Shown here piece by piece: positions 33,221 to 42,026 of a stretch of DNA of 64,000 nt. Location: contig CBDHGY010000002.1 of assembly GCA_965263325.1 (NCBI GenBank), forward strand, positions 2,666,001-2,730,000, read 5' to 3'. Numbering within the stretch: position 1 is the stretch's first letter; every line of letters begins with the position of its first letter. Below the pieces are notes generated by a model. That model did not search any database and was not told the DNA's origin. It was given only the letters and a program-made list of their open reading frames with translations. The translations under genes were made by a program, and so were the position numbers. The DNA comes from CBDHGY01 sp965263325. Lineage in GTDB: Bacteria; Pseudomonadota; Alphaproteobacteria; Caulobacterales; Hyphomonadaceae.

Positions 33221-34885
33221 ATGGCCGGACCACAATACGTCTATACAATGCAGGGACTCTCGAAGTCTTATCCAGGCGGCAAGAAAGTGTTTGAGAATAT
33301 CCACCTCTCTTTCCTGCCAGACGCGAAGATTGGTGTGGTCGGCGTCAATGGTGCGGGTAAGTCGACGCTGCTCAAGATTATGGCGGGGCTCGATACTGAG
33401 TTTAACGGTGAGGCCTGGGCCGCTGATGGCGTGAAGGTCGGGTATCTTCCGCAGGAACCGACGCTCGATCCCTCGATGAACGTTTACGACAACATCGCCA
33501 GCGCGTGCGCTGAGAAACAGTTGCTCGAAAAATTCAACGAGGTCTCGACCAAGCTTGGCGAAGATTACACCGACGAGTTGATGGAAGAGATGACCGCGCT
33601 GCAAGAACAGATTGATGCGGCGGATGCCTGGGATATCGATTCCAAAATCCAGATGGCGATGGAAGCTCTGCGCTGCCCGGCGGATGATGCGGATGTAAAG
33701 ACGCTCTCTGGCGGAGAGCTGCGCCGCGCCGCAATCTGCCAGCTCTTGCTCTCCAAGCCTGACATGATCCTGATGGACGAGCCAACCAACCACCTCGACG
33801 CCGAAACTGTGGCGTGGCTACAGAACTATCTTATCAATTTTCCGGGCTGCGTGATTCTCGTGACGCACGACCGTTACTTCCTCGATGAGATCACCGGTTG
33901 GATTCTGGAGCTCGATCGCGGGCGGGGCATTCCGTATCAGGGCAACTACTCAGATTGGGTCGAGCAAAAAGCCAAGCGCATGGAGCAGGAAGCGCGCGAA
34001 GAAAAAGGTCGCCAGCGCACGCTCCAGAAAGAACTGGAATGGGTGCGCGCGGGGGCTAAAGCGCGACAGGCGAAATCCAAAGCGCGTATCTCAGCTTACG
34101 AGGAAATGGCCTCCAAAGCGGAGAAGGAAAAAGTCTCCACCGCGCAAATCCGCATTCCCCCGGGCCCGCGTCTCGGCGGGGTCGTGATTGAGGCTGAGGG
34201 GATCAAGAAGGGCTTTGGCGATAATCTGCTGATCGAAGACTTGTCATTTAAACTCCCGCCCGGCGGGATCGTTGGCGTGATCGGCCCAAACGGGGCAGGC
34301 AAGTCGACTCTATTTAAAATGATCATCGGTGATGAGACGCCGGATGAGGGTTCAATCCGTCTCGGCGATACGGTGAAGCTTGGCTATGTCGATCAGAGCC
34401 GCGATAGCTTAGACGATGCCAAAACGGTCTGGGAAGAAATCTCTGATGGTCTCGACGTTCTGGACATTGGCGGGATCGAACAAAACTCTCGCGCTTATGT
34501 GTCTGCGTTCAATTTCAAGAAAACCGATCAGCAGAAAAAAGTGGGCCTCCTCTCAGGTGGGGAGCGCAACCGCGTGCATTTAGCAAAGATGCTGCGCAAG
34601 GGTGCGAACTTGCTCCTCCTCGATGAGCCGACAAATGATCTCGATGTCGAAACCCTGCAAGCCTTGGAAGAAGGGCTTGATGGCTTCCCCGGCTGCGCGG
34701 TGATTATCTCGCACGATCGCTGGTTCCTTGACCGCATGGCAACGCACATTCTGGCCTTCGAAGGCGATAGTCATGTTGAGTGGTTCGAGGGCGATTTCTC
34801 CTCTTACATCGAGGACAAGAAACGCCGCCTCGGCGAAGATGCGGTCGAGCCGAAGCGGATTAAGTTCCGGAAATTTGAGCGGTAG
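33221..34885 (+). CDS. ettA: Energy-dependent translational throttle protein EttA (ABC-F)
   Basis: ABC-F ATPase acting on the 70S ribosome E site. 554 residues, the usual length. Two ABC domains: Walker A GVNGAGKSTLLKI and GPNGAGKSTLFKM; signatures LSGGELRRAA and LSGGERNRVH; Walker B MILMDEPTNHLD and LLLLDEPTNDLD; between them a long charged linker (EQKAKRMEQEAREEKGRQRTLQKELEW). No membrane domain. Opening YVYTMQGLSKSYPGGKKVFENIHLSF is characteristic of EttA. Confidence 0.96.
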   Translation: MAGPQYVYTMQGLSKSYPGGKKVFENIHLSFLPDAKIGVVGVNGAGKSTLLKIMAGLDTEFNGEAWAADGVKVGYLPQEPTLDPSMNVYDNIASACAEKQLLEKFNEVSTKLGEDYTDELMEEMTALQEQIDAADAWDIDSKIQMAMEALRCPADDADVKTLSGGELRRAAICQLLLSKPDMILMDEPTNHLDAETVAWLQNYLINFPGCVILVTHDRYFLDEITGWILELDRGRGIPYQGNYSDWVEQKAKRMEQEAREEKGRQRTLQKELEWVRAGAKARQAKSKARISAYEEMASKAEKEKVSTAQIRIPPGPRLGGVVIEAEGIKKGFGDNLLIEDLSFKLPPGGIVGVIGPNGAGKSTLFKMIIGDETPDEGSIRLGDTVKLGYVDQSRDSLDDAKTVWEEISDGLDVLDIGGIEQNSRAYVSAFNFKKTDQQKKVGLLSGGERNRVHLAKMLRKGANLLLLDEPTNDLDVETLQALEEGLDGFPGCAVIISHDRWFLDRMATHILAFEGDSHVEWFEGDFSSYIEDKKRRLGEDAVEPKRIKFRKFER

Positions 34886-34979
34886 ACACTTCCAAATTCG
34901 GAAGACACCAGCGAACGCTCTCTTGGCCGCCCTTAGGGCAATGCGCTAGTCCAGACCAACAAATCTGGAGGAGCCTTAC

Positions 34980-36119
34980 ATGTCATTGCCATCAACTTAT
35001 CTGCAAATGCTCTCAACCGTTTCGGAGGATGGCAAGCTCACCATGGCGCTGAATGAAGTGCCGATGCCGGAATTGAAGCCGCATGAGGTGCTCATCCGCG
35101 TGGAGGCGACCCCCATCAATCCGTCAGACCATGGCGTGATGTTCGGCTGGGCCAGCATGGGCGACGCCGCCTCCAGCGGCGAAGGGGCGGGAACAGTGCT
35201 TACCGCGCCGGTATCTGCGCAAGGTATGGGCGTGATGAAAGCGCGCATTGGCCAATCACTTCCGGTTGGAAATGAGGGTGCCGGCACCGTGGTGGCAGCG
35301 GGGGACGATCCGGCGGCGCAGGCGCTCATGGGCAAAACGGTCGCAACGCTCGGCGGAGGCATGTATGCTCAATACCGCAAAGCCCCGGCTGCGAGCTGTT
35401 TGCCGCTCCATGACGACCACACCGCAAAAGACGGCGCATCCTGTTTTGTGAATCCGCTCACCGCCCTCGGGTTTCTTGAAACCATGCGTATGGAAGGTCA
35501 CTCCGCGATTGTGCACACGGCGGCGGCATCCAATCTCGGCCAGATGCTGAACAAGCTCTGCCAGAAAGACGGCGTCGATATCGTAAACATTGTTCGCCGC
35601 GAGGAGCAGGCAGACATTCTGCGCGGGCTTGGCGCGAAATATATCGTCAATTCGAGCGCCGACAGTTTCAAAGCTGATCTTACAGATGCGATCCACGCAA
35701 CAGGCGCAACGCTCGGCTTTGATGCCACGGGCGGCGGCAAGCTCGCCTCAGATATTCTCGGCGCAATGGAAGCGGCGGCTGCTCGAACGCCGGGCGCTTA
35801 CTCAATTTACGGCTCGGTCGCGCATAAGCAGGTCTATCTATATGGCGGGCTCGACACCTCACCGACAGTTCTAACGCGCGGCTATGGAATGGCGTGGGGT
35901 GTTGGTGGATGGCTGATGCCGAATTTCCTCGCAAAAGCCGGCGACGAGATCGCGAACCGGATGCGTATGCGAGTGGCCGATGAGTTGAAGACGATTTTTG
36001 CCAGCACATACACGGATGAAATTTCACTCTCGGATGCGCTAAAGGCAGAGGTTGTTGCGAAGTATAACGCCAAGACGACAGGGCAGAAATTCCTCGTCTG
36101 CCCGCAAATGGCTTTGTAG
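34980..36119 (+). CDS. MDR-family zinc-binding-type alcohol dehydrogenase/quinone oxidoreductase
   Basis: A 379-residue medium-chain dehydrogenase. The GroES-like start (EVLIRVEATPINPSDHGVMFG) and the NEGAGTVVAAG catalytic-domain motif are followed by the cofactor domain (SAIVHTAAASNLGQMLNKLCQ... in place of a classic GxGxxG; LGFDATGGGKLASDILGAME). Catalytic zinc cysteines are not seen, so a zinc-free NADPH quinone-reductase-like enzyme is most likely. Strong GGAGG ribosome site. Substrate unknown. Confidence 0.83.
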   Translation: MSLPSTYLQMLSTVSEDGKLTMALNEVPMPELKPHEVLIRVEATPINPSDHGVMFGWASMGDAASSGEGAGTVLTAPVSAQGMGVMKARIGQSLPVGNEGAGTVVAAGDDPAAQALMGKTVATLGGGMYAQYRKAPAASCLPLHDDHTAKDGASCFVNPLTALGFLETMRMEGHSAIVHTAAASNLGQMLNKLCQKDGVDIVNIVRREEQADILRGLGAKYIVNSSADSFKADLTDAIHATGATLGFDATGGGKLASDILGAMEAAAARTPGAYSIYGSVAHKQVYLYGGLDTSPTVLTRGYGMAWGVGGWLMPNFLAKAGDEIANRMRMRVADELKTIFASTYTDEISLSDALKAEVVAKYNAKTTGQKFLVCPQMAL

Positions 36120-36123
36120 CGGC

Positions 36124-36429
36124 TTAACCGCCCGTTTTCCGCGCCTTCATTGCTGCCATCTGTTCTTCCGTGGCCGGCTTTTGAAACTGCTCTTTCCACG
36201 CGTTGTAAGCCATGCCGTAGACGCGTTCGCGGGCAGCCTCCTTGCTGATTTCGATGCCTTCCTCCGCGGCGGCTTCGGCATACCAGGTGGACAAACAATT
36301 ACGGCAGAAATCGGCAAGGATCATCAGGTCGATGTTCTGCACATCCTTGCGATTATCCAGATGCGACAGAAGGCGGCGGAAAGCAGCCGCTTCAATTTTG
36401 TCTCGCTGTGTTTCGGTGAGCTTGGTCAT
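36124..36429 (-). CDS. DUF1244 family protein
   Basis: A 101-residue protein of the DUF1244 (SMc04008-like) family: AAAFRRLLSHLDNRKDVQNIDLMILADFCRNCLSTWYAEAA and ERVYGMAYNAWKEQFQ. Conserved in alpha- and gammaproteobacteria, function unknown. Cys-Arg-Asn-Cys and His residues might bind metal. Convergent with the oxidoreductase gene. Confidence 0.9.
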   Translation of the reverse strand: MTKLTETQRDKIEAAAFRRLLSHLDNRKDVQNIDLMILADFCRNCLSTWYAEAAAEEGIEISKEAARERVYGMAYNAWKEQFQKPATEEQMAAMKARKTGG

Positions 36430-36477
36430 GTGAGAGCCCTCGTTTGCTCCCTCATATATAGCGAGCCCTGAGCGGGC

Positions 36478-37350
36478 TTACAATTTACTGACGTCGCTGC
36501 CGCGCGCTTCGATGATTTCTCGCATCTCCCAATAAGCACGCGGTGTTCGGTAAAGCGGGATGCGCGGATGCAGATGATGCACGACATGATATTGCATCCC
36601 GAGCGAGCCGATATTGCCGAGGATCGCGCGGAAGCTGTGCGTGTCTCGGTAGCGGCCCATCTCCGTCGCTGGGTGATGCGGAGCCCAGCTCAGATAATGA
36701 CGAATGTAAGAGAGTGCGATATGGCGCGGAAGCCACCACAGCAGCGCCGCCTCAATCGCAAAGCCGTTCCAAGCGCAGGCAAATAGGATTCCGAAATAGA
36801 TGATTTCATAGGCCACCGCATCGAGGATTACGTCTGTGCGCCCCAGCCGTTTGAGGGTTTCGCCATAAGCGTTTAGTCCACCCTTGGCGCGGGGTTGGCG
36901 ATCTCGGATGCCCTTCAGCAAGGCTTTCATCGCTGTTGGTGCGTGAACGGAATAATCGGGGTCCAGCTCTGAATGGTTGGCATGCTTGTGATGTTCCATA
37001 TGCGTCAGCTTCGCAACGCGATAGGGTAAGACAAGCGGTATTGTGGAGGTGTGGCCCACCAATTGGTTCAGCCAGCGGAGCTTTTCGCCGGGCCGCGCAA
37101 TAATATCATGCTGGGCTTCGTGGCTTGGAAGATAGCTAAGCGTGATATTAATCGTCGCAAGGATGAAGCCTGCCCAAATCGGGAGGTATCCCATAAAGAC
37201 GAGCGGCCAGAGTGCTAGCCAGCAAGCGAGATTTGAAAACGCCCAAAATACTGCAAAATACGGAAACCTGCCCACATGGCGCGCGGCGACTTCACGCTCT
37301 AGCTTCATGAGTTCTGCGTCGCTCAACGTCGAAAGATCGGCCGTGCTCAA
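36478..37350 (-). CDS. Membrane fatty acid desaturase
   Basis: Membrane di-iron desaturase of 290 residues. The start is read as TTG at 37350, because this TTG overlaps the stop of the upstream gene (TTGA) and GGGAGC lies just before; a longer frame to 37413 would run inside the upstream gene. Histidine boxes: SHEAQHD, THMEHHKHANH and VVHHLHP. Hydrophobic segments lie around residues 30-75 and 170-200. Substrate (acyl chain or other lipid) is not known. Probably co-expressed with the small membrane protein upstream. Confidence 0.83.
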   Translation of the reverse strand: MSTADLSTLSDAELMKLEREVAARHVGRFPYFAVFWAFSNLACWLALWPLVFMGYLPIWAGFILATINITLSYLPSHEAQHDIIARPGEKLRWLNQLVGHTSTIPLVLPYRVAKLTHMEHHKHANHSELDPDYSVHAPTAMKALLKGIRDRQPRAKGGLNAYGETLKRLGRTDVILDAVAYEIIYFGILFACAWNGFAIEAALLWWLPRHIALSYIRHYLSWAPHHPATEMGRYRDTHSFRAILGNIGSLGMQYHVVHHLHPRIPLYRTPRAYWEMREIIEARGSDVSKL

Positions 37351-37544
37351 TACCAGCTCCCTTTGATTTGTGCGTAACTGCCCCAGACAGCGGCAACGAT
37401 GAATCCTGCCCAAAGCGGGGTCAATCCAGCGGGCAAGGGTATTTGAAACAGCTGGATGACTTGAGTTGTAAGCGGCCAGAGAAATCCGTACGCAAACAAA
37501 AGCGGCCCAATATAGAAAAGCCCACTGATGAGTTTTGTCATCAT
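37347..37544 (-). CDS. Small membrane protein, desaturase partner
   Basis: A 65-residue protein from the start at 37544 (MMTKLISGLFYIGPLLFAYGFLWPL), preceded by GGGAGG. Two hydrophobic helices (about 5-25 and 43-58) separated by a loop. Its stop overlaps the TTG start of the desaturase, so it is translationally coupled and may help or fold with the desaturase. No family recognised. Confidence 0.7.
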   Translation of the reverse strand: MMTKLISGLFYIGPLLFAYGFLWPLTTQVIQLFQIPLPAGLTPLWAGFIVAAVWGSYAQIKGSWY

Positions 37545-37566
37545 TTTTGCCTCCCTAAGAAAAAGA

Positions 37567-37580
37567 TGACACATGCGTCA
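37567..37580. promoter_or_regulatory. Putative operator palindrome upstream of the desaturase operon
   Basis: TGACACATGCGTCA, symmetric at 12 of 14 positions, 23 bp upstream of the small membrane protein start. A lipid-responsive repressor site is possible, but no regulator gene is nearby. Confidence 0.35.
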
Positions 37581-37620
37581 ACTTTTTTCAAGTCCAAAGC
37601 GCACGTATGGCGTCAACGCT

Positions 37621-38490
37621 TTAAGATGTCCCCGTTTGACGACGCTCTGCGATATCCCGTCTTCGGTATAACCATCGGCCGGGAAGTCCCATCCGGCGGG
37701 AAGCCAAAACGGGAGGAGATCCGGGCCTTGGTGTACGCTCAGCAATGCGCGCAAGGCGCTTCACGAGGCTCAACGAGCGTTCAGAAGAGCGGTGCGCTTG
37801 CAAGTCGAGCTTGTCGATAAGCTGCTCAGGCAGCAGGTCCACGGCGGCGCGAACGAACAGGCCTGTAAACCGGCCCGGTCCAGGCAATGCCTTTTGGGTG
37901 ATGGCAATGAAGTCCTGGAGGATTTCAGAAGGTTCCAATAATGGTTCGAATCTCCGGAACAAAGCGCGCTGGTCCGCAAGAGACTTCGGAGCGCTGCCTG
38001 CGCCATAAAGCGATGAAGACGCTGAACTTTCAGAATAATAAGCATTGCGTTCGTCGTCGCCGAAGCGGCCAATAAGCCGCGCGTACGCTTCGACAAATCC
38101 ATAACTTGCAGTGACTTGCACCCAGCTTAGTAGCTCTGGATCATCCGCTCGATAAGCCTGCCCACAGGGCGTGAGGCCTTTCACCTTCGCATGCATGCGC
38201 CCGACGCGATCTATCACGGTCTCAGCCGTCTTTTGCGGCGCATATACGGTAATCATTGCTGCAGTGCCTGTCCGCTTCATGCGTTCAAAAGGTTTGGTGC
38301 GGAAACTGGAATGATCCCACACACCATGGCGAACACGTGGTTCGGCCAGTTCCAGCATTACGGCCGCAATTCCGCCGACCCCAAGCACAACTGGGTTCTT
38401 GAATACTTGCCAGTGAAGTGAGTTAGGCGCGAACAGAGCATCCGCACCTTTCGGTTCGGCAAAATCAATCGTCGTCCCCAAATATCTCAT
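37621..38490 (-). CDS. Oxygenase MpaB-like family protein (DUF2236)
   Basis: A 289-residue protein from the start at 38490 (MRYLGTTIDFAEPKGADALFAP); the longer frame would overlap the divergent gene at 38574. The DUF2236 core can be read: NSLHWQVFKNPVVLGVGGIAAVMLELAEPRVRHGVWDHSSF, KVKGLTPCGQAYRADDPELLSWVQVTASYGFVEAYARLIG. The family contains heme-type oxygenases such as MpaB and latex clearing protein Lcp; the substrate here is unknown. Confidence 0.82.
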   Translation of the reverse strand: MRYLGTTIDFAEPKGADALFAPNSLHWQVFKNPVVLGVGGIAAVMLELAEPRVRHGVWDHSSFRTKPFERMKRTGTAAMITVYAPQKTAETVIDRVGRMHAKVKGLTPCGQAYRADDPELLSWVQVTASYGFVEAYARLIGRFGDDERNAYYSESSASSSLYGAGSAPKSLADQRALFRRFEPLLEPSEILQDFIAITQKALPGPGRFTGLFVRAAVDLLPEQLIDKLDLQAHRSSERSLSLVKRLARIAERTPRPGSPPVLASRRMGLPGRWLYRRRDIAERRQTGTS

Positions 38491-38573
38491 TTGCCCTGAA
38501 TAGCATGACTTCACGGCAAATTTGAGCCCATACTCATCTCGACTATAGTCAGGTAAGCTCAGGAGGGCGCAGC

Positions 38574-39179
38574 GTGCCGAGATCCGTCGAATTCTGGTTC
38601 GAATTTGCAAGCACTTATTCGTATCTGTCTGTAATGCGTATCGATAAGGAAGCCGAGCGATGCGGCGTTGAGACCGTTTGGCGCCCGTTCCTGCTGGGAC
38701 CAATATTCGCCGAAGCAGGCTGGAATGACTCGCCCTTCAACGTTTACCCGAACAAGGGCAATTATATGAACCGCGACATGCAGCGTCTCGCCGCTAAGTA
38801 TGGCCTCGAGTATAATTTTCCAAAACCGGGTGACACAGGCTTTCCACGCAACAGCGTTCTGGCGGCTCGTATGGCGTTGGTGGCGCTGAAGGAAGAGTGG
38901 GGCCGGGAGTTTTGTCGCCGGGTCTACGCCGCTGAGTTTGTGAAGGGAGAAGATATCGCGGATCCGGAATTGCTCGGCGCGCTTGCGCGTGAATCCGGTG
39001 CTTTGCGCGATATCGTTGCTGAAGCCACGCGGCTAAAAAATAAGACGCTGCTGCGTGTGAATACAGATCGAGCCATTGAGCTTGGGATATTTGGTGCCCC
39101 GAGTTTTGTTGTTGGCGATGAGCTTTTCTGGGGCAATGACCGCCTTGAAGATGCGCTCGACTGGGCCCTGCGTTCATAA
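38574..39179 (+). CDS. 2-hydroxychromene-2-carboxylate isomerase family (DsbA-like kappa-GST fold)
   Basis: A 201-residue protein with a GTG start behind a strong AGGAGGG site. SVEFWFEFASTYSYLSVMRID, WRPFLLGPIFAEAGW, NYMNRDMQRLAAKYGL and LGIFGAPSFVVGDELFWGNDRLEDAL match the HCCA isomerase/kappa GST family that works with glutathione, originally in naphthalene breakdown. The Ser in the FEFASTYSY motif is the position of the glutathione-activating serine. No aromatic pathway genes are adjacent. Confidence 0.88.
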   Translation: MPRSVEFWFEFASTYSYLSVMRIDKEAERCGVETVWRPFLLGPIFAEAGWNDSPFNVYPNKGNYMNRDMQRLAAKYGLEYNFPKPGDTGFPRNSVLAARMALVALKEEWGREFCRRVYAAEFVKGEDIADPELLGALARESGALRDIVAEATRLKNKTLLRVNTDRAIELGIFGAPSFVVGDELFWGNDRLEDALDWALRS

Positions 39180-39210
39180 AAAAAGAGCGGCTTATGAGGC
39201 CGCTCTTTCT
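39177..39210. terminator. Bidirectional Rho-independent terminator
   Basis: AAAGAGCGGC-N7-GCCGCTCTTT hairpin with an A-run on the left and TTT on the right; it lies between the convergent isomerase and SapC genes. Confidence 0.85.
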
Positions 39211-39230
39211 CATTCAGTTTTTAAGCTTGA

Positions 39231-40022
39231 TTATGACTGCGCTGGTCCAGGTGTGCGCATTGCTCGCTGTATAACTGGCTGCCATTTGAGCAAGCTGACC
39301 ATATGAGCGTAAATCGCACCGAAGGCTCCATTTTGCTTGAGCTCGATAAACTGCGCGTCGCTGAGATTATTCAGCCGTGCTTCGTCAATCGCCCAATAGT
39401 CAGCAATCTTTTGCGCTTCGCCTAACTCATTGCCTTGCGGGTCCCGCGGCTGGAAAGAAACGGACTTCTGCTCGAAGAGATCCATTTTTTTCATGAGTGC
39501 AACGAATTCTGTTGTCGCGCGGCGCTGACGCTCGAACTCTTTACAGAACTCAACGGCATTGTTTGTGAAGTCGGAGGCTTCGCCGTTCACGAAGAATGGG
39601 ACCTCTGGTGCATCACTTACCATTGGAGCCTTGCGATCAATGCACAAGAGGAGCTGGTCTGATCCCTGATCAGAGGCAAAGACGAAGGGGTAGCGACGCG
39701 CAAATGCCGGGACGTAGTAATCTGGCTCCGGCTGTCCGTTTGCATCAATGTATAGGTTCTGACCCTGACGGACGCCCATAACGGCGATAGGTGTGCGATC
39801 ATCACCTACGAAGATTACAGGATAGCAACCTGCGACCATGCCAAACTCTGTCACCGTAATCGGTACCGCATGCGCAGCAGCCAAAAATCCGAATGGATGA
39901 GCGATTTGTTTTACGCCTAGATGGCCGTGCGCTTCAACAGATAGAGGCTCAGGCTGTTGATAAAAAAGAACATTCCCGGTCAGCGGTGGGGGCGAGACGG
40001 GTGCAGCTGGTGTGTTTTCCAC
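39231..40022 (-). CDS. SapC family protein
   Basis: A 263-residue protein of the SapC family named after a Campylobacter S-layer locus: VKQIAHPFGFLAAAHAVPITVTEFGMVAGCYPVIFVGDD, YVPAFARRYPFVFA, GEASDFTNNAVEFCKEFERQRRATTEFVALMKKMDLFEQ. Common in alphaproteobacteria; function not established. No signal peptide. Confidence 0.88.
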   Translation of the reverse strand: MENTPAAPVSPPPLTGNVLFYQQPEPLSVEAHGHLGVKQIAHPFGFLAAAHAVPITVTEFGMVAGCYPVIFVGDDRTPIAVMGVRQGQNLYIDANGQPEPDYYVPAFARRYPFVFASDQGSDQLLLCIDRKAPMVSDAPEVPFFVNGEASDFTNNAVEFCKEFERQRRATTEFVALMKKMDLFEQKSVSFQPRDPQGNELGEAQKIADYWAIDEARLNNLSDAQFIELKQNGAFGAIYAHMVSLLKWQPVIQRAMRTPGPAQS

Positions 40023-40144
40023 GAGTCTTTTGCTCCTAAAGTCATAGAAACGAGTGTTGATTGCGGCGACGATTAACGGAAATGTAGCCCGTGGACAACA
40101 TTAGGATCACGTCATTTGCTGCCTCTTAGAGAACACCATTGAAA

Positions 40145-42022
40145 ATGAAACCCCTTTATCTGAGTGTATTGCGAATAATTGGCAGCCTTTGTGCTGTCTC
40201 GTTATTGCTTGCGGCGTGTTCTGCGCCGAGCACTGACGGCGAAACACCCCGCAAAACCGCTCGCCAGATCGATGCCCTGTTTCTGAACCTTGCGCGCAAG
40301 GAGCTTAGCCGATTGCCAGAGACCGCAACGCAAATGGGTGTCAGTGAGCAGGGACTTGGGTTCGACATTCATTCTCGTGTGAACGATAGATCACAGGCTG
40401 GGTTTGAGCGCGCTCGCCTTGACCGGCTTGAGATCGTTGAGATGCTTGAGAATGCGCCGCTTCCTCCCGAAGGCAGCCGGCGCCGGCTGCACTTGGAGAC
40501 GGTACTTGCTGCTTATCGCACGTCCGCAGCGCTTGCGGAGTTTGGGCATGGGCGAGCCAGCCCTGGCGTCGTGCGTCCATACGCGATGGACCAGTTGACG
40601 GGCGGATATCTTGATTTGCCGGAGCTTTTGATGCGCCGCCAAACAGTGCGATCGGTTGCTGACGCAGAAGCCTGGTTGCTTCGGCTGTCGCGCCTTGACG
40701 ATACGATCATCGATGAAACGCGCCGGTTGCGAGCAGATGCGGAAGCCGGGATTTCGCCGCCTGACTTTATCTTAGAGAGAATGTCCGGCGTCGCGCGAGG
40801 GTTTGGCAGCATTCCTCTTGAGGCTCATCCGCTTACGATTGCGTCGGAAGATGTCTTGCTCGGTGTAAATGATACCGATTTCGCAGGTCGCCGGGAGCTG
40901 GCTGAGCGCGCGAAGAACATCATTCGCGACGAAGTGTTGCCAGCATATTTGAAACTTGCAGCGCAGCTGGATGCGTTCGCCATAGATGCGCCGACAGCTC
41001 CCGGTCTATGGCAGTTTAGCCAAGGGGCAGAATGGTACCAAACGGCGCTCTACTATTATAGCAGCGACCCCGGTGTTGATCCGGATTCGCTCCACGCACA
41101 GGGCGAGGAGCTCGTCTGGAGCCTGACAGCGCAATTGGATATCGCCCTAACGGAGCAGGGCTTTACGGAAGGCAGCGTTGGCGAGAGACTGGCTGAACTA
41201 TCGATCCGCGAGGACCAGACGTTCACAAACGACGAAGCTGGCCGGGATGAACTTCTCCAACAAATGCAAGCTGATCTTGGACGAATCCGCTTTGCTGTCG
41301 AGCCTTACTTCCCGCGACCACCGGAAGCACGCGTTGCGATCACGCAAGTGCCGGAATTCATTCAGGCCACCGCGCCGGGCGGGTACTATACGCCTGCGCC
41401 AGCGGATGGATCTGCGCCGGGATATTTTTTTATCAATCTGCGCGACACGGCAGAGTGGCCACGCTTTGCCCTGCCGACGCTGGTCTACCATGAGACAGTT
41501 CCCGGTCATCACGTAGAAAGCGCAACCACGGCGGAGGTTGGTGAGCTTCCCTTGATCCGGCAGATGATCTGGCATGCGGCCTATGGTGAGGGCTGGGCTC
41601 TCTACGCGGAAGATCTCGCCGATGAAGTCGGTATGTATAAAGACGACCCGCTGGGCCGGATTGGGTATTTGCAATCGCTTCTCTTCCGCGCCGCACGTGT
41701 GACGGCTGATACGGGGCTTCACGCAAAACGTTGGACGCGTGAAGACACGATCGAATACCTCGTAACGGTTACAGGCCAGCCGCGCTCAGCCATGGAAACC
41801 GAAGTTGACCGCTATACCGTCTGGCCGGGCCAGGCGGCGGCTTACATGATTGGCCGGGAGCGGATCTGGCAGCTGCGCCGTCAGGCGATGAACACGCTCG
41901 GTGACCAGTTTGATCTGGCGGCGTTTCACCATGCGATCCTTTTCGGTGGCCCGCGCCCACTCGATATTCTCGAGGCCGATATTGATCGCTGGATCGCCGC
42001 GCAGCTCCCGGGGGCGGGGTGA
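40145..42022 (+). CDS. DUF885 peptidase-like lipoprotein
   Basis: A 625-residue predicted envelope protein. The ATG at 40145 is chosen over the TTG at 40139. A lipoprotein signal is seen (VSLLLAACSAP). The DUF885 body includes PTLVYHETVPGHHVES with an HExxxHH zinc-binding pattern, MIWHAAYGEGWALYAEDLADE with a downstream Glu, and VTGQPRSAMETEVDRYTVWPGQAAAYMIG. This resembles gluzincin-type metallopeptidases; peptidase activity is inferred. Confidence 0.88.
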   Translation: MKPLYLSVLRIIGSLCAVSLLLAACSAPSTDGETPRKTARQIDALFLNLARKELSRLPETATQMGVSEQGLGFDIHSRVNDRSQAGFERARLDRLEIVEMLENAPLPPEGSRRRLHLETVLAAYRTSAALAEFGHGRASPGVVRPYAMDQLTGGYLDLPELLMRRQTVRSVADAEAWLLRLSRLDDTIIDETRRLRADAEAGISPPDFILERMSGVARGFGSIPLEAHPLTIASEDVLLGVNDTDFAGRRELAERAKNIIRDEVLPAYLKLAAQLDAFAIDAPTAPGLWQFSQGAEWYQTALYYYSSDPGVDPDSLHAQGEELVWSLTAQLDIALTEQGFTEGSVGERLAELSIREDQTFTNDEAGRDELLQQMQADLGRIRFAVEPYFPRPPEARVAITQVPEFIQATAPGGYYTPAPADGSAPGYFFINLRDTAEWPRFALPTLVYHETVPGHHVESATTAEVGELPLIRQMIWHAAYGEGWALYAEDLADEVGMYKDDPLGRIGYLQSLLFRAARVTADTGLHAKRWTREDTIEYLVTVTGQPRSAMETEVDRYTVWPGQAAAYMIGRERIWQLRRQAMNTLGDQFDLAAFHHAILFGGPRPLDILEADIDRWIAAQLPGAG

Positions 42023-42026
42023 CGAG

